A DNA stretch of 33,175 nucleotides from Streptomyces sp. McG3 (GCF_018619185.1 NZ_JAAXYC010000063.1:1-33175), one strand, 5' to 3'; counted from the stretch's first letter, positions 22,753 through 30,500 are shown. Numbers and translations are program-made. Notes: generated by a model not told the origin, from the letters alone.

Positions 22753-23709
22753 CTACTCCTCGACGAGCAGCCGCTCGCGCAGCTGCGCGAGGGTCCGGGC
22801 CAGCAGCCGGGAGACGTGCATCTGCGAGATGCCGACCTCCTGGGCGATCTGCGACTGGGTCATGTTCCCGAAGAAGCGCAGCAGCAGGATGCGCTTCTCG
22901 CGCGGCGGCAGGTCCTCCAGGAGCGGCTTGAGCGACTCCCGGTACTCCACGCCCTCCAGCGCCTCGTCCTCCGAGCCCAGCGTGTCCGCGACCGCGGGCG
23001 ACTCGTCGTCCGTGTCCGGCACGTCCAGCGAGAGCGTGCTGTACGCGTTGGCCGACTCCAGGCCCTCCAGCACCTCCTCCTCGGAGATGCCCAGCCGCTC
23101 GGCCAGCTCGTGCACCGTCGGGGAACGGCCGTGCTGCTGGGAGAGCTCCGCGGTGGCCGTGGTCAGCGACAGCCGCAGCTCCTGGAGACGGCGCGGCACC
23201 CGCACCGCCCAGCCCTTGTCCCGGAAGTGGCGCTTGATCTCGCCGACCACCGTGGGGGTGGCGTACGTCGAGAACTCCACGCCCCGGTCCGGGTCGAACC
23301 GGTCCACGGACTTGATCAGCCCGATCGTGGCCACCTGCGTCAGGTCGTCCAGCGGCTCCCCGCGGTTGCGGAAGCGGCGGGCCAGGTGCTCCACCAGCGG
23401 CAGGTGCATCCGCACCAGTCTGTTGCGCAGCTCGGCCTTCTCGGCCGAACCGTCGGGCAGCTCCCGCAGCTCGAAGAAGAGGGCCCGGGCCCCGCTGCGG
23501 TCGTGTGGATCGTGGTGCCCGTGCTCGCTCATCTGGCCCGCCCGCCCTGCCTGCGACTGCTGCTCCACCGCGACGTCGATGCTCTCGGGCCCGTCCGCTC
23601 CGTCCACCGGATGCGGCCGGGCCTGTTGCTCCGGGATGCCTGCTGGGCGCACCACCCCGGATCGGATCGTCTCGTCCCGCACAGGACCGTCCCCGTTCCC
23701 GTCGCTCAC
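22753..23709 (-). CDS. sigH: SigH, stress-response sigma factor (SigB/SigF/SigG family)
   Basis: A 318-residue sigma-70 family group 3 factor. Region 2 is NRLVRMHLPLVEHLARRF through DLTQVATIGLIKSVDRFDPDRGVEFSTYATPTVVGEIKRHFRD. Region 3 follows at RRLQELRLSL, and region 4 is RILLLRFFGNMTQSQIAQEVGISQMHVSRLLARTL. Residues 1-75 are an unconserved, charged extension. GTG 23709 overlaps the anti-sigma stop (GTGA), so the two are translationally coupled. An internal ATG (MSEHGHHDPHD, about residue 60) could give a shorter form. I assign SigH from sequence type and gene order matching S. coelicolor SCO5243-SCO5244, where published work describes several protein forms. The frame also stays open for 627 bases upstream. 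Confidence 0.92.
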   Translation of the reverse strand: MSDGNGDGPVRDETIRSGVVRPAGIPEQQARPHPVDGADGPESIDVAVEQQSQAGRAGQMSEHGHHDPHDRSGARALFFELRELPDGSAEKAELRNRLVRMHLPLVEHLARRFRNRGEPLDDLTQVATIGLIKSVDRFDPDRGVEFSTYATPTVVGEIKRHFRDKGWAVRVPRRLQELRLSLTTATAELSQQHGRSPTVHELAERLGISEEEVLEGLESANAYSTLSLDVPDTDDESPAVADTLGSEDEALEGVEYRESLKPLLEDLPPREKRILLLRFFGNMTQSQIAQEVGISQMHVSRLLARTLAQLRERLLVEE

Positions 23710-24119
23710 GCCGGCCCGGGGCCCGCGCCGCGCTGTTTGTAGAGGCTGATGCTGACCGTACGGTCGTCGGCGACCGTGGAGTCGACCTTGCCGGCCAGTG
23801 CGGAGAGCACCGTCCAGGCGAAGGTGTCGCGCTCGGGCGCCCGGCCGTCCGTGGTGGGCGCCGACACCGTCACTTCGAGGGAGTCGTCGACGAGTCGGAA
23901 GACGCAGCTGAGGACGGAACCCGGCACGGCCTGCTGGAGCAGGATCGCGCAGGCCTCGTCGACCGCGATACGAAGATCCTCGATCTCGTCGAGAGTGAAG
24001 TCCAAACGCGCTGCGAGACCGGCCGTGGCCGTTCGCAGCACCGACAGGTAGGCACCCGCAGCGGGCAGCCGGACTTCTACGAAGTCCTGATTCCCGGGCT
24101 CGCCTGCGATCTGGGACAC
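23706..24119 (-). CDS. prsH: Anti-sigma factor of SigH (RsbW-like serine kinase fold; UshX/PrsH)
   Basis: A 137-residue HATPase_c protein like RsbW/SpoIIAB, which would hold SigH inactive and be countered by an anti-anti-sigma factor elsewhere. Visible motifs are DLRIAVDEACAILLQQAVPG (N box, with Glu and the Asn position replaced by Ile-Leu-Leu context) and the C-terminal DDRTVSISLYK. I chose GTG 24119 (MSQIAGEPG) because GGAGG at 24125-24129 lies 5 bases ahead; GTG 24125 and ATG 24179 are alternatives without a good ribosome site. The ATP-binding Gly box is short and diverged, so kinase activity is less certain than sigma binding. It is the first gene of the pair and is coupled to sigH. Confidence 0.88.
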   Translation of the reverse strand: MSQIAGEPGNQDFVEVRLPAAGAYLSVLRTATAGLAARLDFTLDEIEDLRIAVDEACAILLQQAVPGSVLSCVFRLVDDSLEVTVSAPTTDGRAPERDTFAWTVLSALAGKVDSTVADDRTVSISLYKQRGAGPGPA

Positions 24120-24340
24120 CCTCACCTCCAAGGTGGCACAAACTCTTTCGAGGTTCCGGGAAGGGTGGCCCGGAGCCATGCGGTCCGTCGACGGTTCTTC
24201 GGCTCGGCGACGTTATCGGATCCATGATGCCGTGTCGTACGGACCCCATATCCCGGCCGTCACTCATGGTAAGCCCACGCGTACGCACAGTGGCTAGGGG
24301 TCTGCGGCGTCCAATTGCGAAGAACCGGCGCCGCATTGAC

Positions 24341-24366
24341 GTACCCAGGCGTCAGACGATCGAACC
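24341..24366 (-). promoter_or_regulatory. SigB/SigH-type promoter upstream of the anti-sigma-sigH pair
   Basis: On the minus strand GGTTCG (24366-24361), 14 bases, and GGGTAC (24346-24341) fit the GTTT(C)-N14-16-GGGTAT/C pattern recognised by SigB-like factors. Transcription would start near 24334, giving a leader of about 215 bases. It overlaps the last codons of the zinc-finger gene. It suggests autoregulation by SigH. Confidence 0.6.
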
Positions 24367-24612
24367 GTCCTCGAAGCACCAGCGCCAGCTCTCGTCCGCC
24401 TCGAAGCTACGCATCACGGGGTGACCGGTCGCCCGGAAGTGTCCGGTCGCGTGTCGCAGCGGCGACGAATCGCAGCAGCCGACGTGCCCGCAGGTCAGGC
24501 AGAGCCGCAACTGCACGGGGTGGGTGCCCGCCTCCAGGCACTCGGGGCACGTCTCACCGAGGGGCACGGGCTCGGGGCGTGGCAGATCCGCTACATGCGC
24601 ACACTCGCTCAT
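24352..24612 (-). CDS. UBP-type zinc-finger protein
   Basis: An 86-residue zf-UBP (ubiquitin-protease-type zinc finger) protein. Candidate zinc ligands are Cys4, His6, Cys22, Cys25, Cys38, Cys41, Cys46 (or 47), His54, His58 and His64, spread as in the three-zinc UBP fold; the core reads CPEC...CLTCGHVGCC...H. In eukaryotes the fold binds ubiquitin tails; bacterial single-domain versions have no known role. TAACCT at 24620-24625 lies 7 bases before ATG 24612, so it may be leaderless. It is 36 bases from the divergent antiporter gene. The SigH-type promoter begins inside its 3' end. Confidence 0.85.
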   Translation of the reverse strand: MSECAHVADLPRPEPVPLGETCPECLEAGTHPVQLRLCLTCGHVGCCDSSPLRHATGHFRATGHPVMRSFEADESWRWCFEDGSIV

Positions 24613-24619
24613 GATGGGC

Positions 24620-24625
24620 AGGTTA
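24620..24625 (-). promoter_or_regulatory. Possible -10 element of a leaderless zinc-finger gene
   Basis: TAACCT on the minus strand ends 7 bases before the ATG at 24612, the spacing expected if transcription begins at the start codon. The -35 region (around 24643-24649) is not a good match. Confidence 0.4.
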
Positions 24626-24647
24626 CGACGGATCCGAGGACGGTGGG

Positions 24648-26249
24648 ATGGACGCGCTGCCGCTGGTGGCCCTGGTCGCGGTCAGTGCGGCGGTGGCCGG
24701 CGCGGCCCGCCGCACCCCGGTGCCCGCCCCGCTCGTCCTGGTCGCCGTGGGGCTCGTGGCCGGCTATCTGCCGGGTGTTCCGACGTACCACCTGGACGCC
24801 CACGTGGTGCTCCCGCTGCTGCTTCCGCCGCTGCTCCACACGGCGGCCGTGGACAGCTCCTACCTGGATCTGCGGGCCAACGTCCGGCCGGTCGCGCTGC
24901 TCTCCGTGGGGTACACCCTCTTCGCGACGGTCGCCGTGGGCTGGCTGGCGCACCTGATCATCCCGGACCTGCCGCTGACCGCCGCGCTGGTCCTGGGGGC
25001 GGTCATCGCCCCGCCGGACGCCGTGACGGCCGCCGCCATCGCCCGCCGGGTCGGGCTGCCCTCCCGGGTGACCACGATCCTCCAGGGCGAGTCCCTGGTG
25101 AACGACGCCACGGCGATCACCGCGTTCAAGGTGGCGCTGGCCGCCGCGGTGGGGGAGGGGATGAGCTGGGGCGCCGGGATCGGCGAGTTCCTGCTGGCCG
25201 CGGTCGGCGGGGTCGGCGTCGGGCTCCTGCTGATGGTGCCGCTCCACTGGCTGCGCACCCACCTGAAGGAAGCCCTCCTCCAGAACACGCTCTCCCTCCT
25301 GATCCCTTTCGTGGCGTACGCGGCGGCCGAACGGGTGCACGCCTCCGGGGTGCTCGCCGTGGTCGTCGTCGCCCTCTACCTGGGCCACCGTTCCTGGCAG
25401 GTCGACTTCGCGACCCGTCTTCAGGAGGCGGCCGTCTGGAAGATGGTGGCGTTCATTCTGGAGTCCGCGGTGTTCGCCCTGATCGGGCTCCAGCTGCCGT
25501 TCGTCCTGAAGGGGCTCGGCTCGTTCGGCGTGGGGGAGGCGCTCGGTTACGCGGCCATCGTGTTCCTGGCCGTCGTCGTGGTCCGCTTCGTCTGGGTCTA
25601 CCCGGCCACCTATCTGCCCCGGTGGCTCTCGCGCCGCGTCCGGGAACGCGAGCCCGGCACCGACTGGACCGCCCCGCTGATCGTGGGCTGGGCCGGGATG
25701 CGCGGGGTCGTCTCGCTCGCCGTCGCGTTCTCCGTCCCGCTGGTCATGCACGACGGCGAGCCCTTCCCGGCCCGCAGCCTGGTGCTGTTCCTGACCTTCA
25801 CCACGGTCATCGGGACCCTGGTGATCCAGGGGCTGACGCTGCCCGTCCTCGTCCGCGTGCTGAAGCTGCCGGGCCCCGACCCGCAGACCGTCACCCTCAT
25901 CGAGGCGCAGGCCCAGAGCGAGGCGTCCGAGGCCGCGGAGGCCCGCCTCGACCGGCTGCTCGCCGACCCTCACAGCAGCCTGCCGCCACCGTTGGCGGAC
26001 CGGCTGCGCAGTGTGCTGGAACGCCGCCGCAACGCCGTGTGGGAGCGGCTGGGCGCCGCCGACCCGGTCACCGGGGAGTCGGCGGACGACACCTACCGGC
26101 GGCTGGCGAGGGAGATGATCGAGGCCGAGCGCGAGGTCTTCGTCCGGCTCCGGGACGAGCGGCGGATCGACGACGAGATGATGCGCACGCTCCTGCGCAG
26201 ACTGGACTTGGAGGAGGCGGCGGCCTACCGGGAGACGGGCGACTCCTGA
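24648..26249 (+). CDS. CPA1-family Na+/H+ antiporter
   Basis: A 533-residue monovalent cation:proton antiporter. About 12 membrane segments start with PLVALVAVSAAVAGAARRTPVPAPLVLVAVGL. The conserved ion-site segments are seen: GAVIAPPDAVTAAAIARRVG, LVNDATAITAFKVALAAAVG (ND motif) and GWAGMRGVVSLAVAFSVPL. The last ~130 residues form a soluble, charged C-terminal domain. It would exchange Na+ or K+ for H+ at the cytoplasmic membrane. It starts at ATG 24648, divergent from the zinc-finger gene. Its last 25 bases overlap the convergent PLP-enzyme gene. Being next to an osmotic-stress sigma factor is suggestive, but no SigH-type promoter was seen before it. Confidence 0.9.
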   Translation: MDALPLVALVAVSAAVAGAARRTPVPAPLVLVAVGLVAGYLPGVPTYHLDAHVVLPLLLPPLLHTAAVDSSYLDLRANVRPVALLSVGYTLFATVAVGWLAHLIIPDLPLTAALVLGAVIAPPDAVTAAAIARRVGLPSRVTTILQGESLVNDATAITAFKVALAAAVGEGMSWGAGIGEFLLAAVGGVGVGLLLMVPLHWLRTHLKEALLQNTLSLLIPFVAYAAAERVHASGVLAVVVVALYLGHRSWQVDFATRLQEAAVWKMVAFILESAVFALIGLQLPFVLKGLGSFGVGEALGYAAIVFLAVVVVRFVWVYPATYLPRWLSRRVREREPGTDWTAPLIVGWAGMRGVVSLAVAFSVPLVMHDGEPFPARSLVLFLTFTTVIGTLVIQGLTLPVLVRVLKLPGPDPQTVTLIEAQAQSEASEAAEARLDRLLADPHSSLPPPLADRLRSVLERRRNAVWERLGAADPVTGESADDTYRRLAREMIEAEREVFVRLRDERRIDDEMMRTLLRRLDLEEAAAYRETGDS

Positions 26250-27154
26250 ACGGGCCGTGGGTCGGGGGTGCCGGTGATCACGGCGCTCACCCGCGCGCCC
26301 GGGGCGAACGCCCCCTCCCCGGTCAGCGTGGTCAGCGCGAACAGCAGCTTGGCGACGTACACCCGTTCCACGGGCAGCCCGTGCCGGTCCTCGAAGTCCG
26401 CGGCGAAGGCCTCCAGCTCCGGGGTGGAGCGGGCGTAGCCGCCGAAGGCGAAGCGTTCGTCCAGCGACCAGCTCCCGGACGGGCCGCCGAACGCCTCGCG
26501 CTGGAGCCGCTCCACTTCCCGCCCGAGGAAGCCGCCGCGCAGTACCGGGACACCCAGGGCCCGCTGCCCGGGGCCCAGACCGGCGGCGAGTCCGGCCAGG
26601 GTGCCGCCGGTCCCGCAGGCCACGGCCGCCACCTCGCACTCCCCGGCCAGCTCGCGCCCCAGCGCCGTACAGCCCCGTGCGGCCAGCGCGTTGCTGCCGC
26701 CCTCCGGGATGACCTCCACGTCCCCGAACAGGCTCAGCAGCCCCTCCAGGACCTCGGAGGAGGCCTTCGCCCGGTACGTCGTACGGTCCACGAAGTGCAG
26801 GCGCATGCCGTCGGCCGCGCACCGGGCGAGCGACGGGTTGAGCGGCCGGCGCGCCAGCTCGTCGCCGCGGACGACGCCGACGGTGGGAAAACCCAGCAGC
26901 CGTCCGGCCGCCGCGGTGGCCCGGAGGTGGTTGGAGTACGCGCCGCCGAACGTCAGCACGGTGCGCCCGGCGGCGGCCTCCAGGTTGAGCGCGAGTTTGC
27001 GCCACTTGTTGCCCGGCAGGTCGGGGTGGATCAGATCGTCCCGCTTCAGGAGCAGCCTCACCCCGTGGCGCGCGAAGCGTTCGTCGCGGACCTCCCGCAG
27101 GGGGGAGGGCACCCGGGGCCGCAGGAGGGCGTCGAGGCGGGGCGGGCTGTTCAC
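26225..27154 (-). CDS. PLP-dependent ACC deaminase/D-cysteine desulfhydrase family enzyme
   Basis: A 309-residue fold-type II PLP enzyme. LIHPDLPGNKWRKLALNLEA contains the PLP lysine (Asn-Lys-x-Arg-Lys), FGGAYSNHLRATAAAG is the substrate-carboxylate loop, and VACGTGGTLAGLAAGL is the phosphate-binding Gly/Thr/Ser loop. Members either deaminate 1-aminocyclopropane-1-carboxylate or break D-cysteine into pyruvate, ammonia and H2S; I cannot separate these here. GTG 27154 overlaps the hmp stop (GTGA), so it is translated with the flavohemoprotein and is part of the NsrR-controlled unit. Its 3' end overlaps the antiporter gene by 25 bases. Confidence 0.87.
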   Translation of the reverse strand: MNSPPRLDALLRPRVPSPLREVRDERFARHGVRLLLKRDDLIHPDLPGNKWRKLALNLEAAAGRTVLTFGGAYSNHLRATAAAGRLLGFPTVGVVRGDELARRPLNPSLARCAADGMRLHFVDRTTYRAKASSEVLEGLLSLFGDVEVIPEGGSNALAARGCTALGRELAGECEVAAVACGTGGTLAGLAAGLGPGQRALGVPVLRGGFLGREVERLQREAFGGPSGSWSLDERFAFGGYARSTPELEAFAADFEDRHGLPVERVYVAKLLFALTTLTGEGAFAPGARVSAVITGTPDPRPVQESPVSR

Positions 27155-28377
27155 CCGTCCATTGTCGCCTCTCCGCCGTTTCGGGAAGCGGCCAGCCAGA
27201 GGTCCGGGCCGAACACCTCGTAGTGGACGTCGGCGGGCCGGACGCCCACCTCCAGCAGCTGGGCCCTGACGGATCGCATGAAGGGGAGCGGGCCGCACAG
27301 ATAGGCGTGCGTCCCCGGTCGTACGGTGATGCCTTCGAGGTCGACGAGGCCGGTGCGGTTCGCCGGCTGCCCGGCCTCCGGGGCCTCGTACCAGAAGTGC
27401 GCCTCGGCGTCCGCGAGCTTCCCCGTCAGCCGGACGTGCTCGGTGCGCAGGGCGTGGTCGGCCGGTGAGCGGTCGCCGTGCACGACGGTGACCGGGCCGC
27501 TGTGGCCCTCCTGGGCGAGGTGTTCCAGCATCGACAGCATGGGGGTGCAGCCGATGCCCGCCGAGGCCAGCAGCAGGGGCGCGTCCGGATGGTCGAGCAC
27601 CAGGTCCCCGTAGGGGACGGAGACGCGCAGCAGATCGCCCGCGCGGGTGTGCTCGTGCAGGTGCCGGGAGACCTCGCCGTCGGGCGAGCCCTGGCCGCGC
27701 ACGCGCTTGACGGTGATCGACCGCAGCCGGGAGCCGGGGGCGCTGGAGAGGCTGTACTGGCGTATCTGACGGGCGCCGTCCGGGAGTTCCACCTGTACGG
27801 AGACGTACTGGCCGGGCCGGAAGGCGGGCGGGGGCGTGTCCTCGGCGGGGCGCAGCAGGAAGGTGGCGACGTCCTCGGTCTCCTCGACCCGGGCGGTCAC
27901 CTCCCAGGTGTGCCACACATCGCCCGCCAGGACGCCCTGCTGCGCGTAGAGGCGCTCCTCGACGGCGATCAGGGAGCCCGCCATCAGCCAGTAGACCTCG
28001 TCCCAGGCGGCGGCGACCTCCGGGGTGACCGCGTCGCCCAGGACGTCGGCGATGGCCGCGAACAGATGGGTGTGCACCACCTCGTACTGTTCCGGCGTCA
28101 CCCCGAGCGAGGCGTGTTTGTGGGCGATCCGGTCGAGCATCACGTCGGGCCGGGTGCCGGGCCGCTCGACCAGCTGGGTCGCGAAGGCGGCGATGGAGCC
28201 CGCGAGTGCCCGCCGCTGGTCGCCGGAGGCCTGGTTCCCCCGGTTGAACAGGTCCCGCAGCAGCTCGGGGTGGGCGGCGAAGAGCTTCTCGTAGAAGAGG
28301 TCGGCGATGTCCCCGATGGCCGCGCCGACGGCGGGAAGGGTGGCGCGGACGGTTGCGGTGGACCGGTCGGAGAGCAT
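27151..28377 (-). CDS. hmp: Hmp, flavohemoprotein nitric oxide dioxygenase
   Basis: A 408-residue three-domain enzyme that oxidises NO to nitrate with O2 and NAD(P)H. The globin (residues 1-~140) has Tyr29 at B10 (LFYEKLF), Gln54 nearby and the proximal haem His88 (IAHKHASLGV). The FAD domain has RPGQYVSV and RQYSLSSA (FAD binding), and the NAD domain has SAGIGCTPMLSMLEH, YLCGPLPFM and the terminal HYEVFGPD. ATG 28377 has AAGGAG 7 bases upstream. An NsrR-like operator abuts the ribosome site at 28390-28412. It is followed by, and overlaps, the PLP enzyme gene. Confidence 0.96.
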   Translation of the reverse strand: MLSDRSTATVRATLPAVGAAIGDIADLFYEKLFAAHPELLRDLFNRGNQASGDQRRALAGSIAAFATQLVERPGTRPDVMLDRIAHKHASLGVTPEQYEVVHTHLFAAIADVLGDAVTPEVAAAWDEVYWLMAGSLIAVEERLYAQQGVLAGDVWHTWEVTARVEETEDVATFLLRPAEDTPPPAFRPGQYVSVQVELPDGARQIRQYSLSSAPGSRLRSITVKRVRGQGSPDGEVSRHLHEHTRAGDLLRVSVPYGDLVLDHPDAPLLLASAGIGCTPMLSMLEHLAQEGHSGPVTVVHGDRSPADHALRTEHVRLTGKLADAEAHFWYEAPEAGQPANRTGLVDLEGITVRPGTHAYLCGPLPFMRSVRAQLLEVGVRPADVHYEVFGPDLWLAASRNGGEATMDG

Positions 28378-28389
28378 GACGGAGCTCCT

Positions 28390-28412
28390 TAATGGAATAT
28401 GAGATGCATATT
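28390..28412 (-). promoter_or_regulatory. NsrR-like operator upstream of hmp
   Basis: On the minus strand the site begins AATATGCATCTCATATT and contains the dyad AATATG-N5-CATATT. It shares AAxxxGCATC with the site before nsrR and agrees in form with the 23-bp Streptomyces NsrR sites as I remember them. Placed 13 bases before the start codon, it would cover the promoter -10 and the ribosome site. Confidence 0.68.
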
Positions 28413-28470
28413 TAGGGGCGGCGCGGGGCCCCGTCGGCGCGTGGGTTCGTCCGTGCGGCCGGGGCGGTTT

Positions 28471-28917
28471 TCAGCCGGGTGGTGGTCCGCTGCCGATGCC
28501 CAGCAGCAGGGGGCCGGTGGGGGAGGCGACGAGGTCGGTGACGGTGATCGGGTCCAGCGCGGCGTAGAAGGCCTCCTGAGCCCCGCGCAGCGCCCCGCGC
28601 AGCCGGCAGGCGGAGCGGAGCGGGCAGGGGGTGTCGCCCTCGCACTCGACGACTTCCTCGGGCCCCTCCAGCTCCCGCACCAGCGAGCCGATCGACGCGG
28701 AGCGGCCGGCCGGGGTCAGGGTGAGTCCGCCGCCCCGGCCGCGACGGGCGTCGAGGAGGCCGAGGTGCTGGAGCCTGGCGACGACCTTCGCGGCGTGCGT
28801 GTACGGGACCCGCATGGTGGCCGCCACCTCGCGGGTGGTCGGCGGCTCCCGGCCCTCGGCGACCGCGAGTCGCATGAGGACGCGGAGCGCCACGTCCGTG
28901 AATCTCGTCAACCGCAT
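28471..28917 (-). CDS. nsrR: NsrR, Rrf2-family nitric oxide-sensing repressor
   Basis: A 148-residue Rrf2 protein. The winged helix (residues 1-~70) opens MRLTRFTDVALRVLMRLAV and includes TTREVAATMRVPYTHAAKVVARL. The 4Fe-4S ligands are Cys92, Cys98 and Cys104 (ECEGDTPCPLRSAC), and Asp8 is at the place of the fourth ligand known in Streptomyces NsrR. NO damages the cluster and frees target promoters. I chose ATG 28917, since a start at 28941 adds eight residues inside the operator. It lies upstream of hmp on the same strand with a 93-bp gap, and NsrR-like sites precede both genes, so it should repress hmp and itself. Confidence 0.94.
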   Translation of the reverse strand: MRLTRFTDVALRVLMRLAVAEGREPPTTREVAATMRVPYTHAAKVVARLQHLGLLDARRGRGGGLTLTPAGRSASIGSLVRELEGPEEVVECEGDTPCPLRSACRLRGALRGAQEAFYAALDPITVTDLVASPTGPLLLGIGSGPPPG

Positions 28918-28932
28918 GGTTCCACCGTAGAT

Positions 28933-28955
28933 AAGTTGCACGAAGGATGCAAATT
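28933..28955 (-). promoter_or_regulatory. NsrR-like operator upstream of nsrR
   Basis: An inverted repeat TTGCA-N7-TGCAA is embedded in a 23-bp element that on the minus strand begins AATTTGCATCC and ends CAACTT. It lies 16 bases upstream of the nsrR start. The half site AAxxxGCATC is shared with the hmp site. Confidence 0.68.
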
Positions 28956-29093
28956 AAACGGTCCGCCGGGCGACGAGGAGCAACGTGCCCCGACCGAAGG
29001 CGGATTAGTCGCACTCTTTTGTGTAATGGCGACCCGGTCCTCCTGCTGAAAGGCTTTTGCACGCAGGTCAGCCCAAGATCGAGAGGACGTCAG

Positions 29094-30500
29094 ATGTCCG
29101 TTGGTGAAGAGGTTCGCGACACGCAGGCGCCGCCGCAGCAGAGTCTGGGGACGGCAGCTGCGCGGAACCTCGCGACGACCACCAAATCCGCGCCGCAGAT
29201 GCAGGAGATCACCTCGCGGTGGCTGCTGAAGATGCTGCCGTGGGTGCAGGTACAGGGCGGTACGTACCGGGTGAACCGTCGGCTCAGCTATGCGGTCGGC
29301 GACGGCCGGGTGACCTTCGTCCAGACCGGGGACCGGGTCTCCGTGATCCCCGCGGAGCTGGCGGAGCTGCCCGCCCTGCGGGAGTTCGGGGACGAGGAGG
29401 TGCTCGCCGAGCTCGCCCGCAGGTGCGAGCAGCGGGACGTGGCCGCGGGGGAGGTGCTCGCCGCCTCGGGGGACGCGGCGGACCGGGTCTTCCTGCTGGC
29501 GCACGGCAAGGTGGCGAAGGTCGGATCGGGCCCCTACGGGGACGAGACGGAGCTCGGGGTCCTCGCCGACGGCGCGTACTTCGGCGACCAGAGCCTGATC
29601 GACGGAGACGCCGTCTGGGAGTACACCGCACGGGCGGTCACCCCGTGCACGCTCCTCACCCTGAGCCGCGCCGACGTGTACAACCTCGCGGAGCGCGCGG
29701 CACCCCTGCGGGACCATCTCGCCGGTCTGCTCTCCATCCCGCGGCAGCGGACCAACCACTACGGCGAGGCGGCGATCGACCTCTCCGCCGGCCACGTGGG
29801 GGAGGCGGTCGTCCCGCACACCTTCGTCGACTACGACGCGGCGCCGCGCGAATACGAACTGAGCGTCGCCCAGACGGTGCTGAAGGTGCACAGCAGGGTC
29901 GCCGATCTCTACAACCAGCCGATGAACCAGACCGAGCAGCAGTTGCGGCTCACGGTCGAGGCGCTGCGCGAGCGCCAGGAGCACGAGCTGATCAACAACA
30001 GGGAGTTCGGACTGCTCAACAACTGCGACTACGGGCAGCGGCTCCAGCCGCACGACGGGGCGCCCGGCCCGGACGACATGGACGAGCTGCTCTCGCGCCG
30101 CCGCGGATCCAAGCTCTTCCTCGCCCACCCGAAGGCCATCGCCGCCTTCGGCCGCGAGTGCAGCCGGCGCGGACTCGTCCCGGAGAGCGTCGACATCGGC
30201 GGCCACCACGTGCCCTCCTGGCGGGGGGTGCCGATCTTCCCGTCCAACAAGATCCCCGTCTCCGACGCCCGCACCACCTCCATCATCTGCATGAGGACCG
30301 GCGAGGCCGAGCAGGGCGTCATCGGCCTCCAGCAGACCGGTATCCCCGACGAGATCGAGCCGAGTCTCTCGGTCCGCTTCATGGGGATCGACGAGCAGGC
30401 GATCATCTCCTACCTCGTGACGGCGTACTACTCCGCCGCCATCCTGGTACCGGACGCCCTCGGAGTGCTGGAGAACGTCGAGGTCAGCCGCTGGCACTGA
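29094..30500 (+). CDS. Family 2B encapsulin shell protein with inserted cyclic-nucleotide-binding-like domain
   Basis: A 468-residue protein I recognise as a Family 2B encapsulin, the HK97-fold protein that self-assembles into icosahedral compartments. Residues 1-~90 are the extended N-arm and first shell strands. Residues ~95-215 are an inserted cNMP-binding-like domain (LAHGKVAKVGSG, then LGVLADGAYFGDQSLIDGD). Residues ~220-468 are the P and A domains (YELSVAQTVLKVHSRVADLYN, GSKLFLAHPKAIAAFGRECSRRG, VPIFPSNKIPV, GIDEQAIISYLVTAYYSAAILVPDALGVLENV). ATG 29094 has AGAGGA at 29082-29087. The gap from nsrR (28956-29093) holds an AT-richer block but no promoter I can name. It is followed by a strong hairpin and the polyprenyl synthase gene, its probable cargo. 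It could be mistaken for a Crp-family regulator, but there is no helix-turn-helix. Confidence 0.93.
   Translation: MSVGEEVRDTQAPPQQSLGTAAARNLATTTKSAPQMQEITSRWLLKMLPWVQVQGGTYRVNRRLSYAVGDGRVTFVQTGDRVSVIPAELAELPALREFGDEEVLAELARRCEQRDVAAGEVLAASGDAADRVFLLAHGKVAKVGSGPYGDETELGVLADGAYFGDQSLIDGDAVWEYTARAVTPCTLLTLSRADVYNLAERAAPLRDHLAGLLSIPRQRTNHYGEAAIDLSAGHVGEAVVPHTFVDYDAAPREYELSVAQTVLKVHSRVADLYNQPMNQTEQQLRLTVEALRERQEHELINNREFGLLNNCDYGQRLQPHDGAPGPDDMDELLSRRRGSKLFLAHPKAIAAFGRECSRRGLVPESVDIGGHHVPSWRGVPIFPSNKIPVSDARTTSIICMRTGEAEQGVIGLQQTGIPDEIEPSLSVRFMGIDEQAIISYLVTAYYSAAILVPDALGVLENVEVSRWH

Noticed and set aside
29376..29740. Reading the encapsulin gene as a Crp/Fnr-type transcription factor because of its cyclic-nucleotide-binding-like domain.
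   Set aside because: There is no helix-turn-helix, and the remaining ~340 residues match an HK97-type shell protein.
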